The notes beneath the pieces are model-generated. The model ran no database searches and was not told where the DNA came from. It saw nothing but the letters and a program-made list of their open reading frames with translations. Shown piece after piece: positions 27,301-40,900 of a stretch of 64,000 bases of DNA (positions are counted from its first letter, which is position 1; each line of letters opens with the position of its first letter). This DNA comes from Meghimatium bilineatum. Its lineage: Eukaryota; Mollusca; Gastropoda; Stylommatophora; Philomycidae. Where the stretch lies: positions 5,210,501-5,274,500 of the forward strand of contig CM067314.1 in assembly GCA_034231615.1 (NCBI GenBank), in the 5' to 3' direction. Both the position numbers and the translations under genes were made by a program.

Positions 27301-30300
27301 ATTCAAAATGGTGGCTAATCTGCATAATTTACTTTCAATTGAATAGTCTAATTATTTAATATTTCACTTATTTATGATAAAATACCCTACAAACTATACA
27401 TTTTTGTGTTCGGAAATGTCAGACGCATCTTTTGAAATTACTGCACACATTTTCAGACGTAATTGGGGCTAATTAATATTCAAAATGGTGGCTAATCTGC
27501 ATAATTTACTTTCAATTGAATAGTCTAATTATTTAATATTTCACTTATTTATGATAAAATACCCTACAAACTATACATTTTTGTGTTCGGAAATGTCAGA
27601 CGCATCTTTTGAAATTACTGCACACATTTTCAGACGTAATTGGGGCTAATTAATATTCAAAATGGTGGCTAATCTGCATAATTTACTTTCAATTGAATAG
27701 TCTAATTATTTAATATTTCACTTATTTATGATAAAATACCCTACAAACTATACATTTTTGTGTTCGGAAATGTCAGACGCATCTTTTGAAATTACTGCAC
27801 ACATTTTCAGACGTAATTGGGGCTAATTAATATTCAAAATGGTGGCTAATCTGCATAATTTACTTTCAATTGAATAGTCTAATTATTTAATATTTCACTT
27901 ATTTATGATAAAATACCCTACAAACTATACATTTTTGTGTTCGGAAATGTCAGACGCATCTTTTGAAATTACTGCACTCATTTTCAGACGTAATTGGGGC
28001 TAATTAATATTCAAAATGGTGGCTAATTTGCATAATTTACTTTCAATTGAATAGTCTAGTTATTTAATATTTCACTTATTTATGATAAAATACCCTACAA
28101 ACTATACATTTTTGTGTTCGGAAATGTCAGACGCATCTTTTGAAATTACTGCACACATTTTCAGACGTAATTGGGGCTAATTAATATTCAAAATGGTGGC
28201 TAATTTGCATAATTTACTTTCAATTGAATAGTCTAATTATTTAATATTTCACTTATTTATGATAAAATACCCTAGTCAAGGTGGGTCAATCCCTGCCGCA
28301 AGCAATTGTGCATCCAGATAATTCTGAAAGTAATGGCAACCTTTGGAACATATTTATATTTTCTAGAAAATCACTGCAGCTAAAAACTATGAGTTTATAC
28401 ATCCTGAATATATGCTCCCAATATTTTTTTGCATAAATCCATAACTGCATTATGACTGCCCGGTATATGGTTTTACCAGTTCCAATGAAATTTGGCATGG
28501 TGATTCATTGATGTTCGTCCGTCGTGATCGACGATGACCAAAAACTCAACCATAATAATAATAATAACAATAAATAATAAAGTTAATAGTGCGTTTTTAA
28601 ATGACTAGCAAGTCCGATGCGCGCACAAAATGTTCTTTTACAGAATTGACAATAATAGAAGGTATCTGTGTGAGGTTGAGATGTTTTTTCTTTTCTACGT
28701 GTCCGCTTCTGTCTTGCAGTTTCTTGTCTGAATTCTTCTGCCGCTAGTGCTCCCGTTCTAATGCTGTAAGGCCATGCTGATTCATTAGGTCATAAGTGTG
28801 TGCATGGTCAATATGATAAATCTTAAAAGTTCTCCCGTGGTCTGGCAAAGCTGACCATTGATATGATTCAACATTGATATGATTTAACAGGTTCGTTATT
28901 CTTTCTCCTTGCCATTTGCTAATGTCATGTATAAATTTGTCTATGAAGTGATCACAGAATAGTGTTTAAATCTGCGTTTCTATCTGATCTTAAAATCATA
29001 TTTATCGATCATCAAATTCTGCAGTAAACATTGTCATGAGAGTATGCAACATTTATAAAACTACAATTTTATGCTGTCTTTCTGGAATAGTCCATTTCGT
29101 ACACTGCAAGAAGTATATTATGGGAGGGACTCTGTGCTCATTCCAAGAAATAATGTTTTTTTTAATAATTTTGTTGCTTAACCTTTAACAAGCCAGATTA
29201 AAAAATACGAAACGTCTCCCTGCCACTGGATTCTTTTTTGAAAATTTGCGTTATTGATGGTGACTGTTTTGAAAATGTGATAATTTTTTGGTTGTTGGAG
29301 ATATTTAAATAATATTTGCACATATAAATAAAGAATTGAATTCTGCATATATTGGTGTAATTTATGTACGTGTGTGTGTGATACCAGACGTATGAGAATG
29401 TGGTAAAGACATTTTTCACACAAAAACATATTTTATAACAAATAAAGAGGAAAGATATTAGTAAAAAAATAACTTACCTTACTTATCGAATTGCTTGGCA
29501 ACACTGTACACTAAATCACACGAAAATCTGTTGTATTTATGTTCTTCAATTGCAAAATTATCAAAATATTGCAGGGGAAACTGTATAAAACATGTAGATT
29601 TGCAGTAAAATCGTTCTTTAAGCTTAGGCCTAGAGTCATTTTTGGTGCCACTTCAACATATTCGATATCACACATCTACAAGCCAACACGGCATTCTGTA
29701 TATTCATTGCTGTGAAACTAAGTAACCTAATAATCCATGATTCTTCTTCTTCTTCAGCGTTCATTCTCAAACTCCCACTGGATTTCTCTTGTATCAGGAC
29801 CATGGTCCTATTAGATTTCCAGAAGGATGTAGTCCAGAGAAAGGAAATGCGTTGTGTCGCCGTTTTATTTGCGCCAATGGCCCAGCACATTCATCTTCTG
29901 CGGTTTCATGATTCAAGCCACGATGCAATGTTATTTTATTCAAAATACGATGATAGAAAGGTCTATAAAACCGATACACCGTCATGGCATCTTACCGGTG
30001 TGCAGATGTGGTCAGATTAATTGCTCTTAAACGTGTACCTTCTAGATAGCCATTTTCAACAACGATCATTTCGGATGTGGGGATGTACTGGCTTCGATTG
30101 CACATGTCCCGAGCTATGTCCACGGACTGTGGTACGTGTAAATCTCACGATATCGTTGGATGGGTGTCGCCAACGGCGCGCGGCAACATTTTTTTTTGCC
30201 GACCTGTGTTAATATAGACGCAGTGAAGGTTAATACATAGAAACTAAAACATATCAAAGTCATTGTTACATTATAAAATATTTGCATCTATTCTATTTTT

Positions 30301-33300
30301 CTGTTTTGTTTTATTCTCGCTCTGGCAACTCAATGTATGGTATGACTTCTAATTCTACATAATAGTACTTCACTAAAGGTACTAGTAAGAGCACAGTCAA
30401 TGAAACTTGAGTATTCTCTGAACAAATATACAGAAAATCTGACTGGCATGGATTATGCCTACAACTATTTGCAGGATCACATTACCAAGCAAGTAATGTA
30501 TGACAAAAGTACCTGTAATTTAAATAACCATAGAAAAGAGTATCATAAACAGCAAAGATGCTATAATATTCTGTGACATTCAGTATTAAATCTCTCAAAG
30601 GCCATGTGAATTCTTCCGGTTCAGGGGACATCCATATCCGTACTGATGATTTGGATTCAATCATGTCTTTATGGAAATTCATGTAGAACACTAGAAATGC
30701 CTAGAAAAGAAATAAACAATACAACACATTCACCATTTTAATAAAATCATATAATAATAAGGAAATAGTGAATATAAATGTCTAGAAATGTTGTAAACAT
30801 GACATAATGTTGAATACATTAACTACCCGGTAAATAATATCATATAATGAATATCAATCAATAAATAAATCAAGTGCCATGCCGAATGACGTAGACGGCC
30901 ATTCTTCTCCACAACTCTCTGTCTCTCTTTTTGTGCTACAGTGACAACCCATCCAGAAATTTCTCTCATTGTCTTACCCTGTCTCTTCTCCCCTTGATCT
31001 TCCTGGTGGTTACTAAATATTAAAAATGTAGCCAAAAAGACTGCCTGTACTTCTTAACAAGAAAACAAACTGTAATGAAAGTTAGTAAATTACTAAATCT
31101 TCAAGTTTTACTTTCCTAGCCACATACCCTAAATTTTTTGATTGTCTGCTTCTAATTTTTGTTAATGAATATAATAGATGTATATTTTCATTTATTACCA
31201 ATGTCAAACATGATCCTTGACAAAGACGCTACCAAAAAAGATCACAGCATGTGAAATTATGTTTGAGGAAAGCTATAAATGTCACAAGAAGAGACTGACA
31301 GAGAAATGAAGATATTATTAAAAAAATAAAGACCATCTCATGTCAAGACTAGAGAGAAAATAAGAAAATTGGACACTTAATAAGAATTGAACAAACATAA
31401 TCAGCCCTTCACATACAACAGCAGAAAATTTGGTTACAATGCATGGGGAAGACTTCTTCTTCTTCTTTCGTTCACTTGAAACATGTAAAAAATATGGAAC
31501 GCTTCACGAATTTGCGTGTCATCCTTGCGCAGGGGGAAGACAAAGAACTAGATTTATGGAGGCAATCACAGAAACCTTAAATAGATGCATGGGGAATGTG
31601 ACCTGGCCAAAGAGAGCAAAGACAGACATCTCCAACTCTCCAACAGTGCTTAACGGCCTAAGTGGACATGACAATAGATATATAATAGATGTTTTCACTA
31701 GCACAATTGCAGCAAATTTATTCATGTTTAAACCCAAAAAAATGTATTAATGGTAGTATACTGAAGCTTGTATGTAGTTTAAAGTGGCCAGGAGAAATAT
31801 ATATGTTGTCTGTGCTATTGTAAGAATATTGTAATACTTGATCATCTCCTTCAGGAGATAGATTCTAATACTACCAGATGTCCATTCATATAATCTCATT
31901 TGAAATACAAATTACTCTTGTGGTTCACCCAGCCCACAGGTAGTAGTATACCAGGGTTATTGCACTGGAAAGGTTGAAGAATGGCACCATTGCTACTGAG
32001 CAAGTGTGGTAGGCGAAGCCAGTCAGGCAGTTTCTCGTCAACCACAGCTTATGAAGCTGAGCACTTATAGAAAAACCATGTTCTATGACACTGATTCATA
32101 ACTCTGATTACTTTGCCTGCCAGGTCTTACTGAATGAAAATAGAAAGATGAATGAAATTAAAATGTTGGCCATTGGCGCAAATAAAACGGCAACAAAACA
32201 CATTTCCATTCTCTTGACTACATCCTGTTGGAAATCTAGTAGGACTATTGTCCTGCTAGAAGAGAGATCCAGCGGGAGTTTGAGAAGAATGAACGCTAAA
32301 GAAGAAACCATTAGGGGCAGAGGTAATGTAATAATCAAAGATAAATGTAAATATAGATTGAGAGTATGACCTACACTGGCTAATCACATCATAACAAAAT
32401 AATATGCCACGTTCTATCATCAGTCAAGACTAAACATTGCAAAGCATAAGGCACCATCATTAGGTACAGTCCCCATACCAAAGGTTAACTGCAATGGAGA
32501 CCTGCAATTCAACAATGCTCAAGACTCAAAATCTTTTCCTCAATGTGCAGATAGTGCATGTCAACATAAACAGAATATAGTAGCGGTTGAAAATGAACAG
32601 ATAGAAAATGTCACTAACACTGTAGGTCTATATATCATCCAATCATACCTGGTAAACTCTACATTTGTGTCAAGCCGCCAAAACGGCCACATAAAACCAT
32701 CCTCTATGCTGGTTAGTCAATAAATCTTCCATTTTATCATGGTGTATAAATATATTAAAGCAGGACAAAAAATCCCAGATGAGATGACAGATACCACAGG
32801 AAACATTCCACTGAGATCAGATCACAAAGAGATTAGTAATGACTCTACAAAATACATCACAGGTGACAAATCTATGGCAAGAGATAAACAGAAAAAAAAC
32901 TACAACTATTAAAAAGCAGTATTTCTCCAGTGATAACATATGGATGTGAGTCTTGAGGTTGACATCTTCAATGGAAAATGAAATAGCAAGTGAAATGGAA
33001 TACAGTAGAAAGGTCTTAAGAATATCATGAACAGGAAGATGATCCAAGGAAGCAGTTTTAAAGACCTGAACTCAGAGGACACTAAACAAACAATTAGAAG
33101 ACAAAATTGATGCCTTTGAGATGTGGGTATATAGAAGAATAGGGAGAATATCATGGAAAGAGAAAACAACAAAGAGGTTCTAAAAATAATTAATATGAAG
33201 AAAGAATTACTAAGAGAAATAAAGATCAGACAAATAAAATATTTTGGACACATTAAAAGACATGACACCTTATTGAAGACCTTACTTGAAGGTAAAGTCA

Positions 33301-34873
33301 AAGGGAAGCAAGCAAGAGGTAGGCAGAGATACAAGTGGGAGAGTAACATCAGAAGATGGACAGGTTACAGTCTAGCAGAGTGCAACACCAAATCGAGACA
33401 GGGAATGTTGGAGGCCTGTTTCAGCCAACCTTCGTTGCAGAGACGACACTTGATGATAAACTCAGAGGAAGATTGACTGAAAACTAGTAACAAATATTAC
33501 AGTTAAAATTGATTGTTTATATGTTAACTGGTGGGTTTGCCTCATTTGACCATAGCACGCCCTTTCAACCTAGGAGTTCTTTCTTATACTAACATATTTT
33601 GAGCATGCTTCTTCTTCATATTTCAGTCTCAAATTCCTGCTGAATCTCTTGCAAAAGTACAATGGTCTAACTAGATTTCCAGTAGGATGTACCCCAGATA
33701 ATGGAAATGCATTGTGTTGCCATTTTATTTGTAGCATTGGCCCGACATCTATCTTCGGAGGGTTGAGCATGCAATAAGATACAATTAAATAAAAACATTA
33801 ATCTTGGAAGGACAAGTTCCAGGAAAAAACACGAGACTGCCCAAAACATTGATGGCCACAGGATATTGAGAACCTTTAAGATACGAAACTTGAGAAAGTG
33901 AAGCAGTATATACAGTATAGAGAGGCTTACAGAATGGCAGTCAGGACAAAGTTCTACAAAGGATATGTCACATACAAGAAGACAAACAACTCTCTGCTTG
34001 TCAATTAAAATGGTGACACTTACAACTTTGTTGATTATTAAATTACTGTTAAACACAGTCAATATAATGTGTTAACACTTAATCAAGAAAAAAAATGTAA
34101 ACATAGAAACTAAAGTTGCATTATAACAGACGTATATTCCCATAACTGTGCTACCAGTGCCGAACCTGGACAATGACAGCACAAAACAAAAGTTATATAG
34201 TGACAGCAGAAATGACATGTCTACAAAGAATACTCAGAGTGTAATTAAGAGATAGAATTAGAAACGATAACATCAGACAGATAACCAAAACAATACCAGT
34301 ATTGGAACACATCAAGAGACAACAGATCAAGTGGTTTTCACATACTTCTAGACTACCAACAGACAGCATGCCACAGATGGCCATGACATATAGACATCAC
34401 GGCTATAAAGCCAGAGGCAGACCATGTAAAAGATGGATCACATAAACCAAAGAGGCTACTAGAACAAGCTTACAAACAGCACACAAAAAGGTTATCTCCA
34501 GAGAATTCTACATCTGATGCACCAAGGCAAACAAGGGCCACAGCATATAGATAGACAGATAGATAAACGGATGGACGGACGGACATACGGACGGACGGAC
34601 GGAGACAGACAGACGGACAGAGACAGACAGACAGGCAGAGAGAGACAGAGAGAGACAGATAGGATAGGATTGGACTGGACTAGAACTATGACTAGGACTA
34701 GGACTAAAGTAGACAGGATAGATTAGATAGATATATTAGATAGATAGAAAGATTAGATTAGATTAGATTAGATTAGATTAGATTAGATTAGATTAGATTA
34801 GATTAGATTAGATTAGATTAGATTAGATTAGATTAGATTAGATTAGATTAGATTAGATTAGATTAGATTAGAT

Positions 34874-34932
<59 letters not shown>

Positions 34933-37900
34933 GTCAGGTTAGGGTAGACTAGATTAGACTAGACTGGATTAGATTGGACTAGACTAGGTTGGATTTAGAT
35001 TCTAGGCTTTAGTTTTTAGATTTTAATTTTTAGATTTCAATTTTTACATTTTAGTTTTTAGATTTTTAGTTTTCAGATTTTAGTTTTTAGATAGATGGGT
35101 GGTTGGAGGACAGAAAGGAAGACAGACAGCCTTGCAGGCAGGCAGGCAGACAGACAGGTAGGTAGATAGATTGACAGATTTGATTAACAATTATTGAAGA
35201 TAAAACTATAATGTTACATCTGGTACACTGGTATACCTTAATGAACTTACACATCGTCTCAAAGTTTTAGCGTTATTGGAGACTGTATTACAAATACGGT
35301 AGAAGCCAGGTGGAAATGTTGATGGTTGAATTATGAATTTTGACTCTCTTGATGGGCCAGGCAGTGATATTTGTAATATTTTAGAGGTATGGTCAGAAAC
35401 GTTGATCTGGTGGATAGAAATGATGTTAGCTCTCAGCATATGTAATCAAAACCCAACTTTATACAAGCTCATATGACAGAAATAGCAAAAGGAGTTATTC
35501 GAGGTAAATAGTGGAACTGAGTCAGCTTCCATGCCTATTTAAGAATTGTATGGCATCACAGGAGTCAACATTATACATTATCTTCTACAGTCATGTTTGA
35601 CATGTAATTAAGTCTTGGATTTACTCACTATTTCTTTTGTCAGTCACAATTTATTAAATTGTGGCAACGGAGCAAGTCAAGCAGTAGGTAGAAAATATTA
35701 TAAGAAAATGACAGTAGTGGGTAACAAACAGTGTAGATAATGACAGTAGTGGGTAATAGAGTAGATAATGAAAGAGAGAATAATGCATAAATTAGACAAT
35801 GAAAGTAGTTAGAATGTCATGTAGCAGATATTAAGAAATAAGTAGTTAATGAATGAACCATACTTATGAAAATGGGTAATGAATATATCATATATTGAGA
35901 AAAAAAAGTAGTTAATAAATGAACAATACTTATGAAAGTGAGTACTAAATGTAGCAGTTATTGAGAAATAAAGTAATTAATGAATGAACAATACTTATAA
36001 AAGTGGGTAATAAATGTATCACATATTGAGAAAAAGCAGTTAATGAATGAGCAATACCTATGAAAGTGGGTAATGAATGTAGCAGATATTGAGAAACAAG
36101 TAGTTAATGAATGAACCATACTTACAGAATTGAAGTGATTAATGAATGTAGCAGATTATTATTGAAACATATACTGAAAGTAACATAATGAAATGAACGA
36201 GAAGTGAAATGAGAAGAAATATAATACATTAATATAAGACAGATAATCAAATAGTCAGATATTGAATGGTCATATTAATATAGAAAGGATGAGGTAATTG
36301 AATATGGAAATAATGAAAGGATGAGGTAATTGAATATGGAAATAATGAAAGGATGAGGTAATTGAATATGGAAATAATGAAAGGATGAGGTAATTGAATA
36401 TGGAAATAATGAAAGGATGATGTGATGAATGTGTTTTCAAATTTATATCAGAGAAAAACTCAAATGTGTTGATAAATATTTACTGTGAGAAGTGCATGAA
36501 GCCAGTGGTGCCTTTACCGCAACAACAAGCAGTCTAACAATGAAAGTATTTACCAAAACGCAGGCACTTAACTGCTGGAAGCTCAAGCCTAGTTCCAAGC
36601 ATGCATACTAAGTGACTCAATGAATATAATTCAGAAATTCAAAACAGGTGATATATGTAGGGGATGGGTGGAGTCATTAGAGAGAGCTAAAATGCGAGCA
36701 TCACTACAAAAACTCACGATTATCTTTGTCCCCGGACATGTGGATGTGGAGGGAAACGAACGGACCAACGAATTACCCGGTAGCTAGCCTCACCCCCACA
36801 ACAGATGATCAGCCTATGGACCGAGCAGGCATACTCATTGTCCTTCCTGAGTCCTCACGATCAGAGGATTTTGAGATGAATGGGGAGTTAATATGGAGAA
36901 TGTGGAATTGGGAGTGAGGATGGGCATGGTCCATAGAGAACACCTGACAAGGAACACCAAAAATAGCAGTGAACCAACACAGAACCGGAACAATCAGCCG
37001 TTATACCCTGAGAGATTTACTGAAGCAGATATCTAAGCACCTATGGACGTGTCTGGTGTGCGAAGAGGATAATCAACATACCTAATATTTACTGTGCATC
37101 TGGAGGTGAATATGTTCTATATTCAATGCAATAACTTACATCTAAAACATAGAATGGATTCATGCATTGTGATGAGTAAATGCAATTTAAAAACTTCTAT
37201 CTATTGTCTTTTCTATGCTTTTTCTGTAGCAGGATTGAATGACAATTAGTTTTTGGGCTATGGCACATTTGGTCGCTTGATGTGCAGTAATATTATTACC
37301 TCTCAGAATGTTGGTAACTCCTTCAATAAATTTTCTTCTTGATCTTCCTCTGTTTCTTGGTGTTTCCATTTTCATATTGCTTTTGCTGCTGTCCAGTAAG
37401 GGTTCATCCTCATGAAGTGGCCAAACTATTTCAGTCTGTTTTTCAATATATTCGATCACAGACATTGTTCCAAGTTCTTGTAACGTCATCATTCCTCACA
37501 TGATCTCTTATTGTTCAATTTACTGCTTTTCTTAGATATCTTATTTCACATGCAGTAAACTTTCTCTCCTGTTCTTTAGTTAGTGTCCATGTCTGACATT
37601 GATAACACAATGTTGGTACAAGGATTGAATGTATGATTTGCCTTATAGTTTCCATTTGGGTAGATGTGTGCTTAAAGATTAGTATAAGTTCATAATTTAT
37701 GTAGTTAGCTTTTTCAATTCTTTTTCAAGTCTCCATCTCTCTGTCCATTCTTCTGTTATCTGTAAAAATGCACCCAAGATATTTACATTCCTGCACTTGC
37801 TTCAGTAGTTGATCATTTATCATTATCCTGATTGTATAGTTTTCTACCTATAGACAATACTTCTGGTTTTTATTTCTGTACTGATCGTCATGTTGCCATT

Positions 37901-40900
37901 GAGACAGCTTTTGTTGAGTAGGTTTATGTGATCTTGCAGTTCTTCACTTTAAATGTAGAGTAAGCACTGATCATCAGCAAATCTTTAAATAGCTTACCTC
38001 TCGAAAATGAAACAGATTCATGCACTGTTTTAAATATTTGTGGATCATTTGTCCATGGAACACTTTTTCAAAGGACCACTTTGGTCTCAAACCTTGCCAG
38101 CTTGCACATGCGTGTTGCTCAACGCTAACCTGTGTGAACAAATTATAGTGCAGTTTCAAAATATTGATAATATAGAGTCTTTTCTGATTTTGTCACTGTT
38201 GAATATGATGGTTCTAGTGGTAATGCTCTTGAAAATGTGAAACCATTTGTAAAATTCATTATTCTGGCTTGTTCTAATATTCATTGTCTGTCTTGTCATA
38301 TTTATTATCTTGTAATATCTATTATCTGTTTTGTTGTAACACTCAATGTCTGTCTTGTCATATTTATTGTCGGTCTTGAACTAATATATATTATTTTTCT
38401 TGTTTTGAACATTCATTGTCTAACTTTTTGTAATATTTATTTTCTGTCTTGTAATATTTATTGTCTGTCTTGTTGTAATATTTATTATTTGTCTTGTTGT
38501 AACATTCATTGTCTGTCTTTTTGTAATATTTATTGTCTGTCTTGTAATATTTATTGTCTGTTTTGTAATATTTATTGCTTGTCTTGTAATATTTATTGTC
38601 TGTCTTGTAATATTTATTATCTGTCTTGCAATTTTTATTGTCTGTCTTGCAATTTTTATTGTCTGTCTTGTAATATTTATTGTCTGTCTTGTAATATTTA
38701 TTGTCTGTCTTGTAATATTTATTGTCTGTCTTGTAATAATTATTGTCTGTCTTGTAATATTTATTGTCTGTCTTGTAATATTTACTGTCTGTCTTGCATA
38801 CCTGTCAACCTGTTGAGACTGAAAACCATAAAAAAAGTTATGAAAAACCATAATTGAGCATGAAAAACCGTAAAACCATACACGATGTCGAGGGGGACCC
38901 CATCAAAAAAAAAAGGTAATTCGGGTTTTTTACAGGTAGTTTGCCTTTGCTTAGCATAGACAGTCATAGTGTGGAAAATTATAGAGCACAAAGACTATGC
39001 TTATGTAACTTTAATACGAAAAAAAAGAAATATGGAAAAAAAATTATTGCAGAGAATGGATGCTTAGATCCGTTTGAAACTATTACAACTTGTTGGAGTG
39101 CTCTATAAAGCGTTTGACAATAATTTGAACTATCCATGAATAGCGGAGATCGCACAACTATGACCGGCAGAGAATGTGCATCAATGAACGGCGGAGATCA
39201 TGCATCTATGACTGGCGGAGATCGAGCATTTATGACCGGCGAAGAATGTGCACCTATGACTGGCGGAGAACGTGCACCTATGACTGGCGGAGAACGTGCA
39301 TCTATGAATAGCGGAGATTGTGCATCTATTATCGGTGGAGACCGTACAACTATGACTCGTGGAGATTGTGCATCTGTGAATAGCGGAGACTGTGCATCTA
39401 TTATCGGCGGAGACCGTACAGCTATGACTCGTGGAGATGTGCATCTGTGATCGGAAGCGATCGTGCATCTATAGCAGCGACTGCTTCATTTTCAGTCAGC
39501 GGCATCATTTTCCGTTTGTAATTCCTAAAAAGAAACATAACGTGACAATAAAATATTGGTTTATGATAAGTCTAAAGATCAGATTTAGGCCTGCATAAAC
39601 AAATACATATTCTATTATTTAACTATAGGCCTACCTACACTACGTAGGTCTAGGAGGCAAACAAAAACTTACAATATAAATTAAACGATGTATATAGTAG
39701 GCCTAGAAACAAAATACATGTTAGCATTTGTGTACTGTAGATACACTGAGTAACACTGTCAATGCACGTGGACAAAAATTCCCTAAGTTCGGTATAAAGA
39801 CAATGTCCCAAGCACAGAGAATAATTAAAGTACTGGGTAGTGTGTTAAAAGCATTGTTTCCAACAATACTTCGCCCCAAGACCAGATCAAATAAAACCCG
39901 CAAACGACACTATTGTGAATGAAACCCTGCACAAATCACTGTTACCACTAAAATATATACAAAAATATCAGTGTCACCACTATATTTAGTAAAATAAACC
40001 CAAAACGTACAGAACTGCAGAAATTCACGTAAAAACCCGTAAATGCTGGTGTATGCCCGTAAAACCGTACAGTTTGGAAGAAACCGTAAAAATTACTGCA
40101 ATTTACGGGCAGTTGACAGGTAAGGTCTTGTAATTTTTATTGTCTGTCTTGTAATATTTATTGTCTGTCTTGTAATATTTACTGTCTGTCTTGTAATATT
40201 TATTGTCAAAAAGAGTCAAAAATAGCAGCACTGTGACTTGCCATATGTCTATATGGTGTAAACAAATGACTAAATGTGTATGAGGTTGTATTTTCTCACT
40301 CATGGAAGGTCAAAGTGATCCAGCCGTGATTAAGTCAGATGGATCTCAATTTGCCCCTCCCCCAAAGAGCTACAGTATTTTACTGGGAACAATAAAGAAA
40401 AAATTAACACTTTGTGACAGCAACTTATCTATTTTCTCAAATTATTTGTACAATGAATAATAACAAACCTTAAAGAGAGTTGATATCCTTCTTATATGCA
40501 GTATTACCTTATGTCCCAGTTTGACCACTGTTGTCCTGGCTGGTTTGAATACACCTGTTTGACCAGGGTTACCCTGGCTGGTTTTAAATATGTTTCAGTT
40601 TCTATCAAGTTACAATTTTTTTAAATTGTAATGTGCACATATTTGAATTAACACACATAATAACGTAAGTAGGCTAGCTTATATAGATGTTATGACCGTC
40701 GATACTATACAATTTTGCTGTGAAAAAAGACATCGCTGCCATATTCCATCTAGTTAGAGTTTAACTTGTCTTTTTCTAGTGTTGCTAGCTCAAAATGAAT
40801 AAGTGATGATCGCTGAAGAAGAAATTTAATAATTTAGACAGCAGTAATGAAGTCAAAACCCAACCAAAAATCATAATTGATAAGCACAAACAAGAAAATG

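Noticed and set aside
38237-38857. 206-codon plus-strand frame (NIYCLSC repeats) and its 143-codon minus shadow (ITRQTIN repeats)
   Set aside because: Both are translations of the 21-bp minisatellite. The unit is a multiple of three and stop-free, with no splice signals or non-repeat homology.
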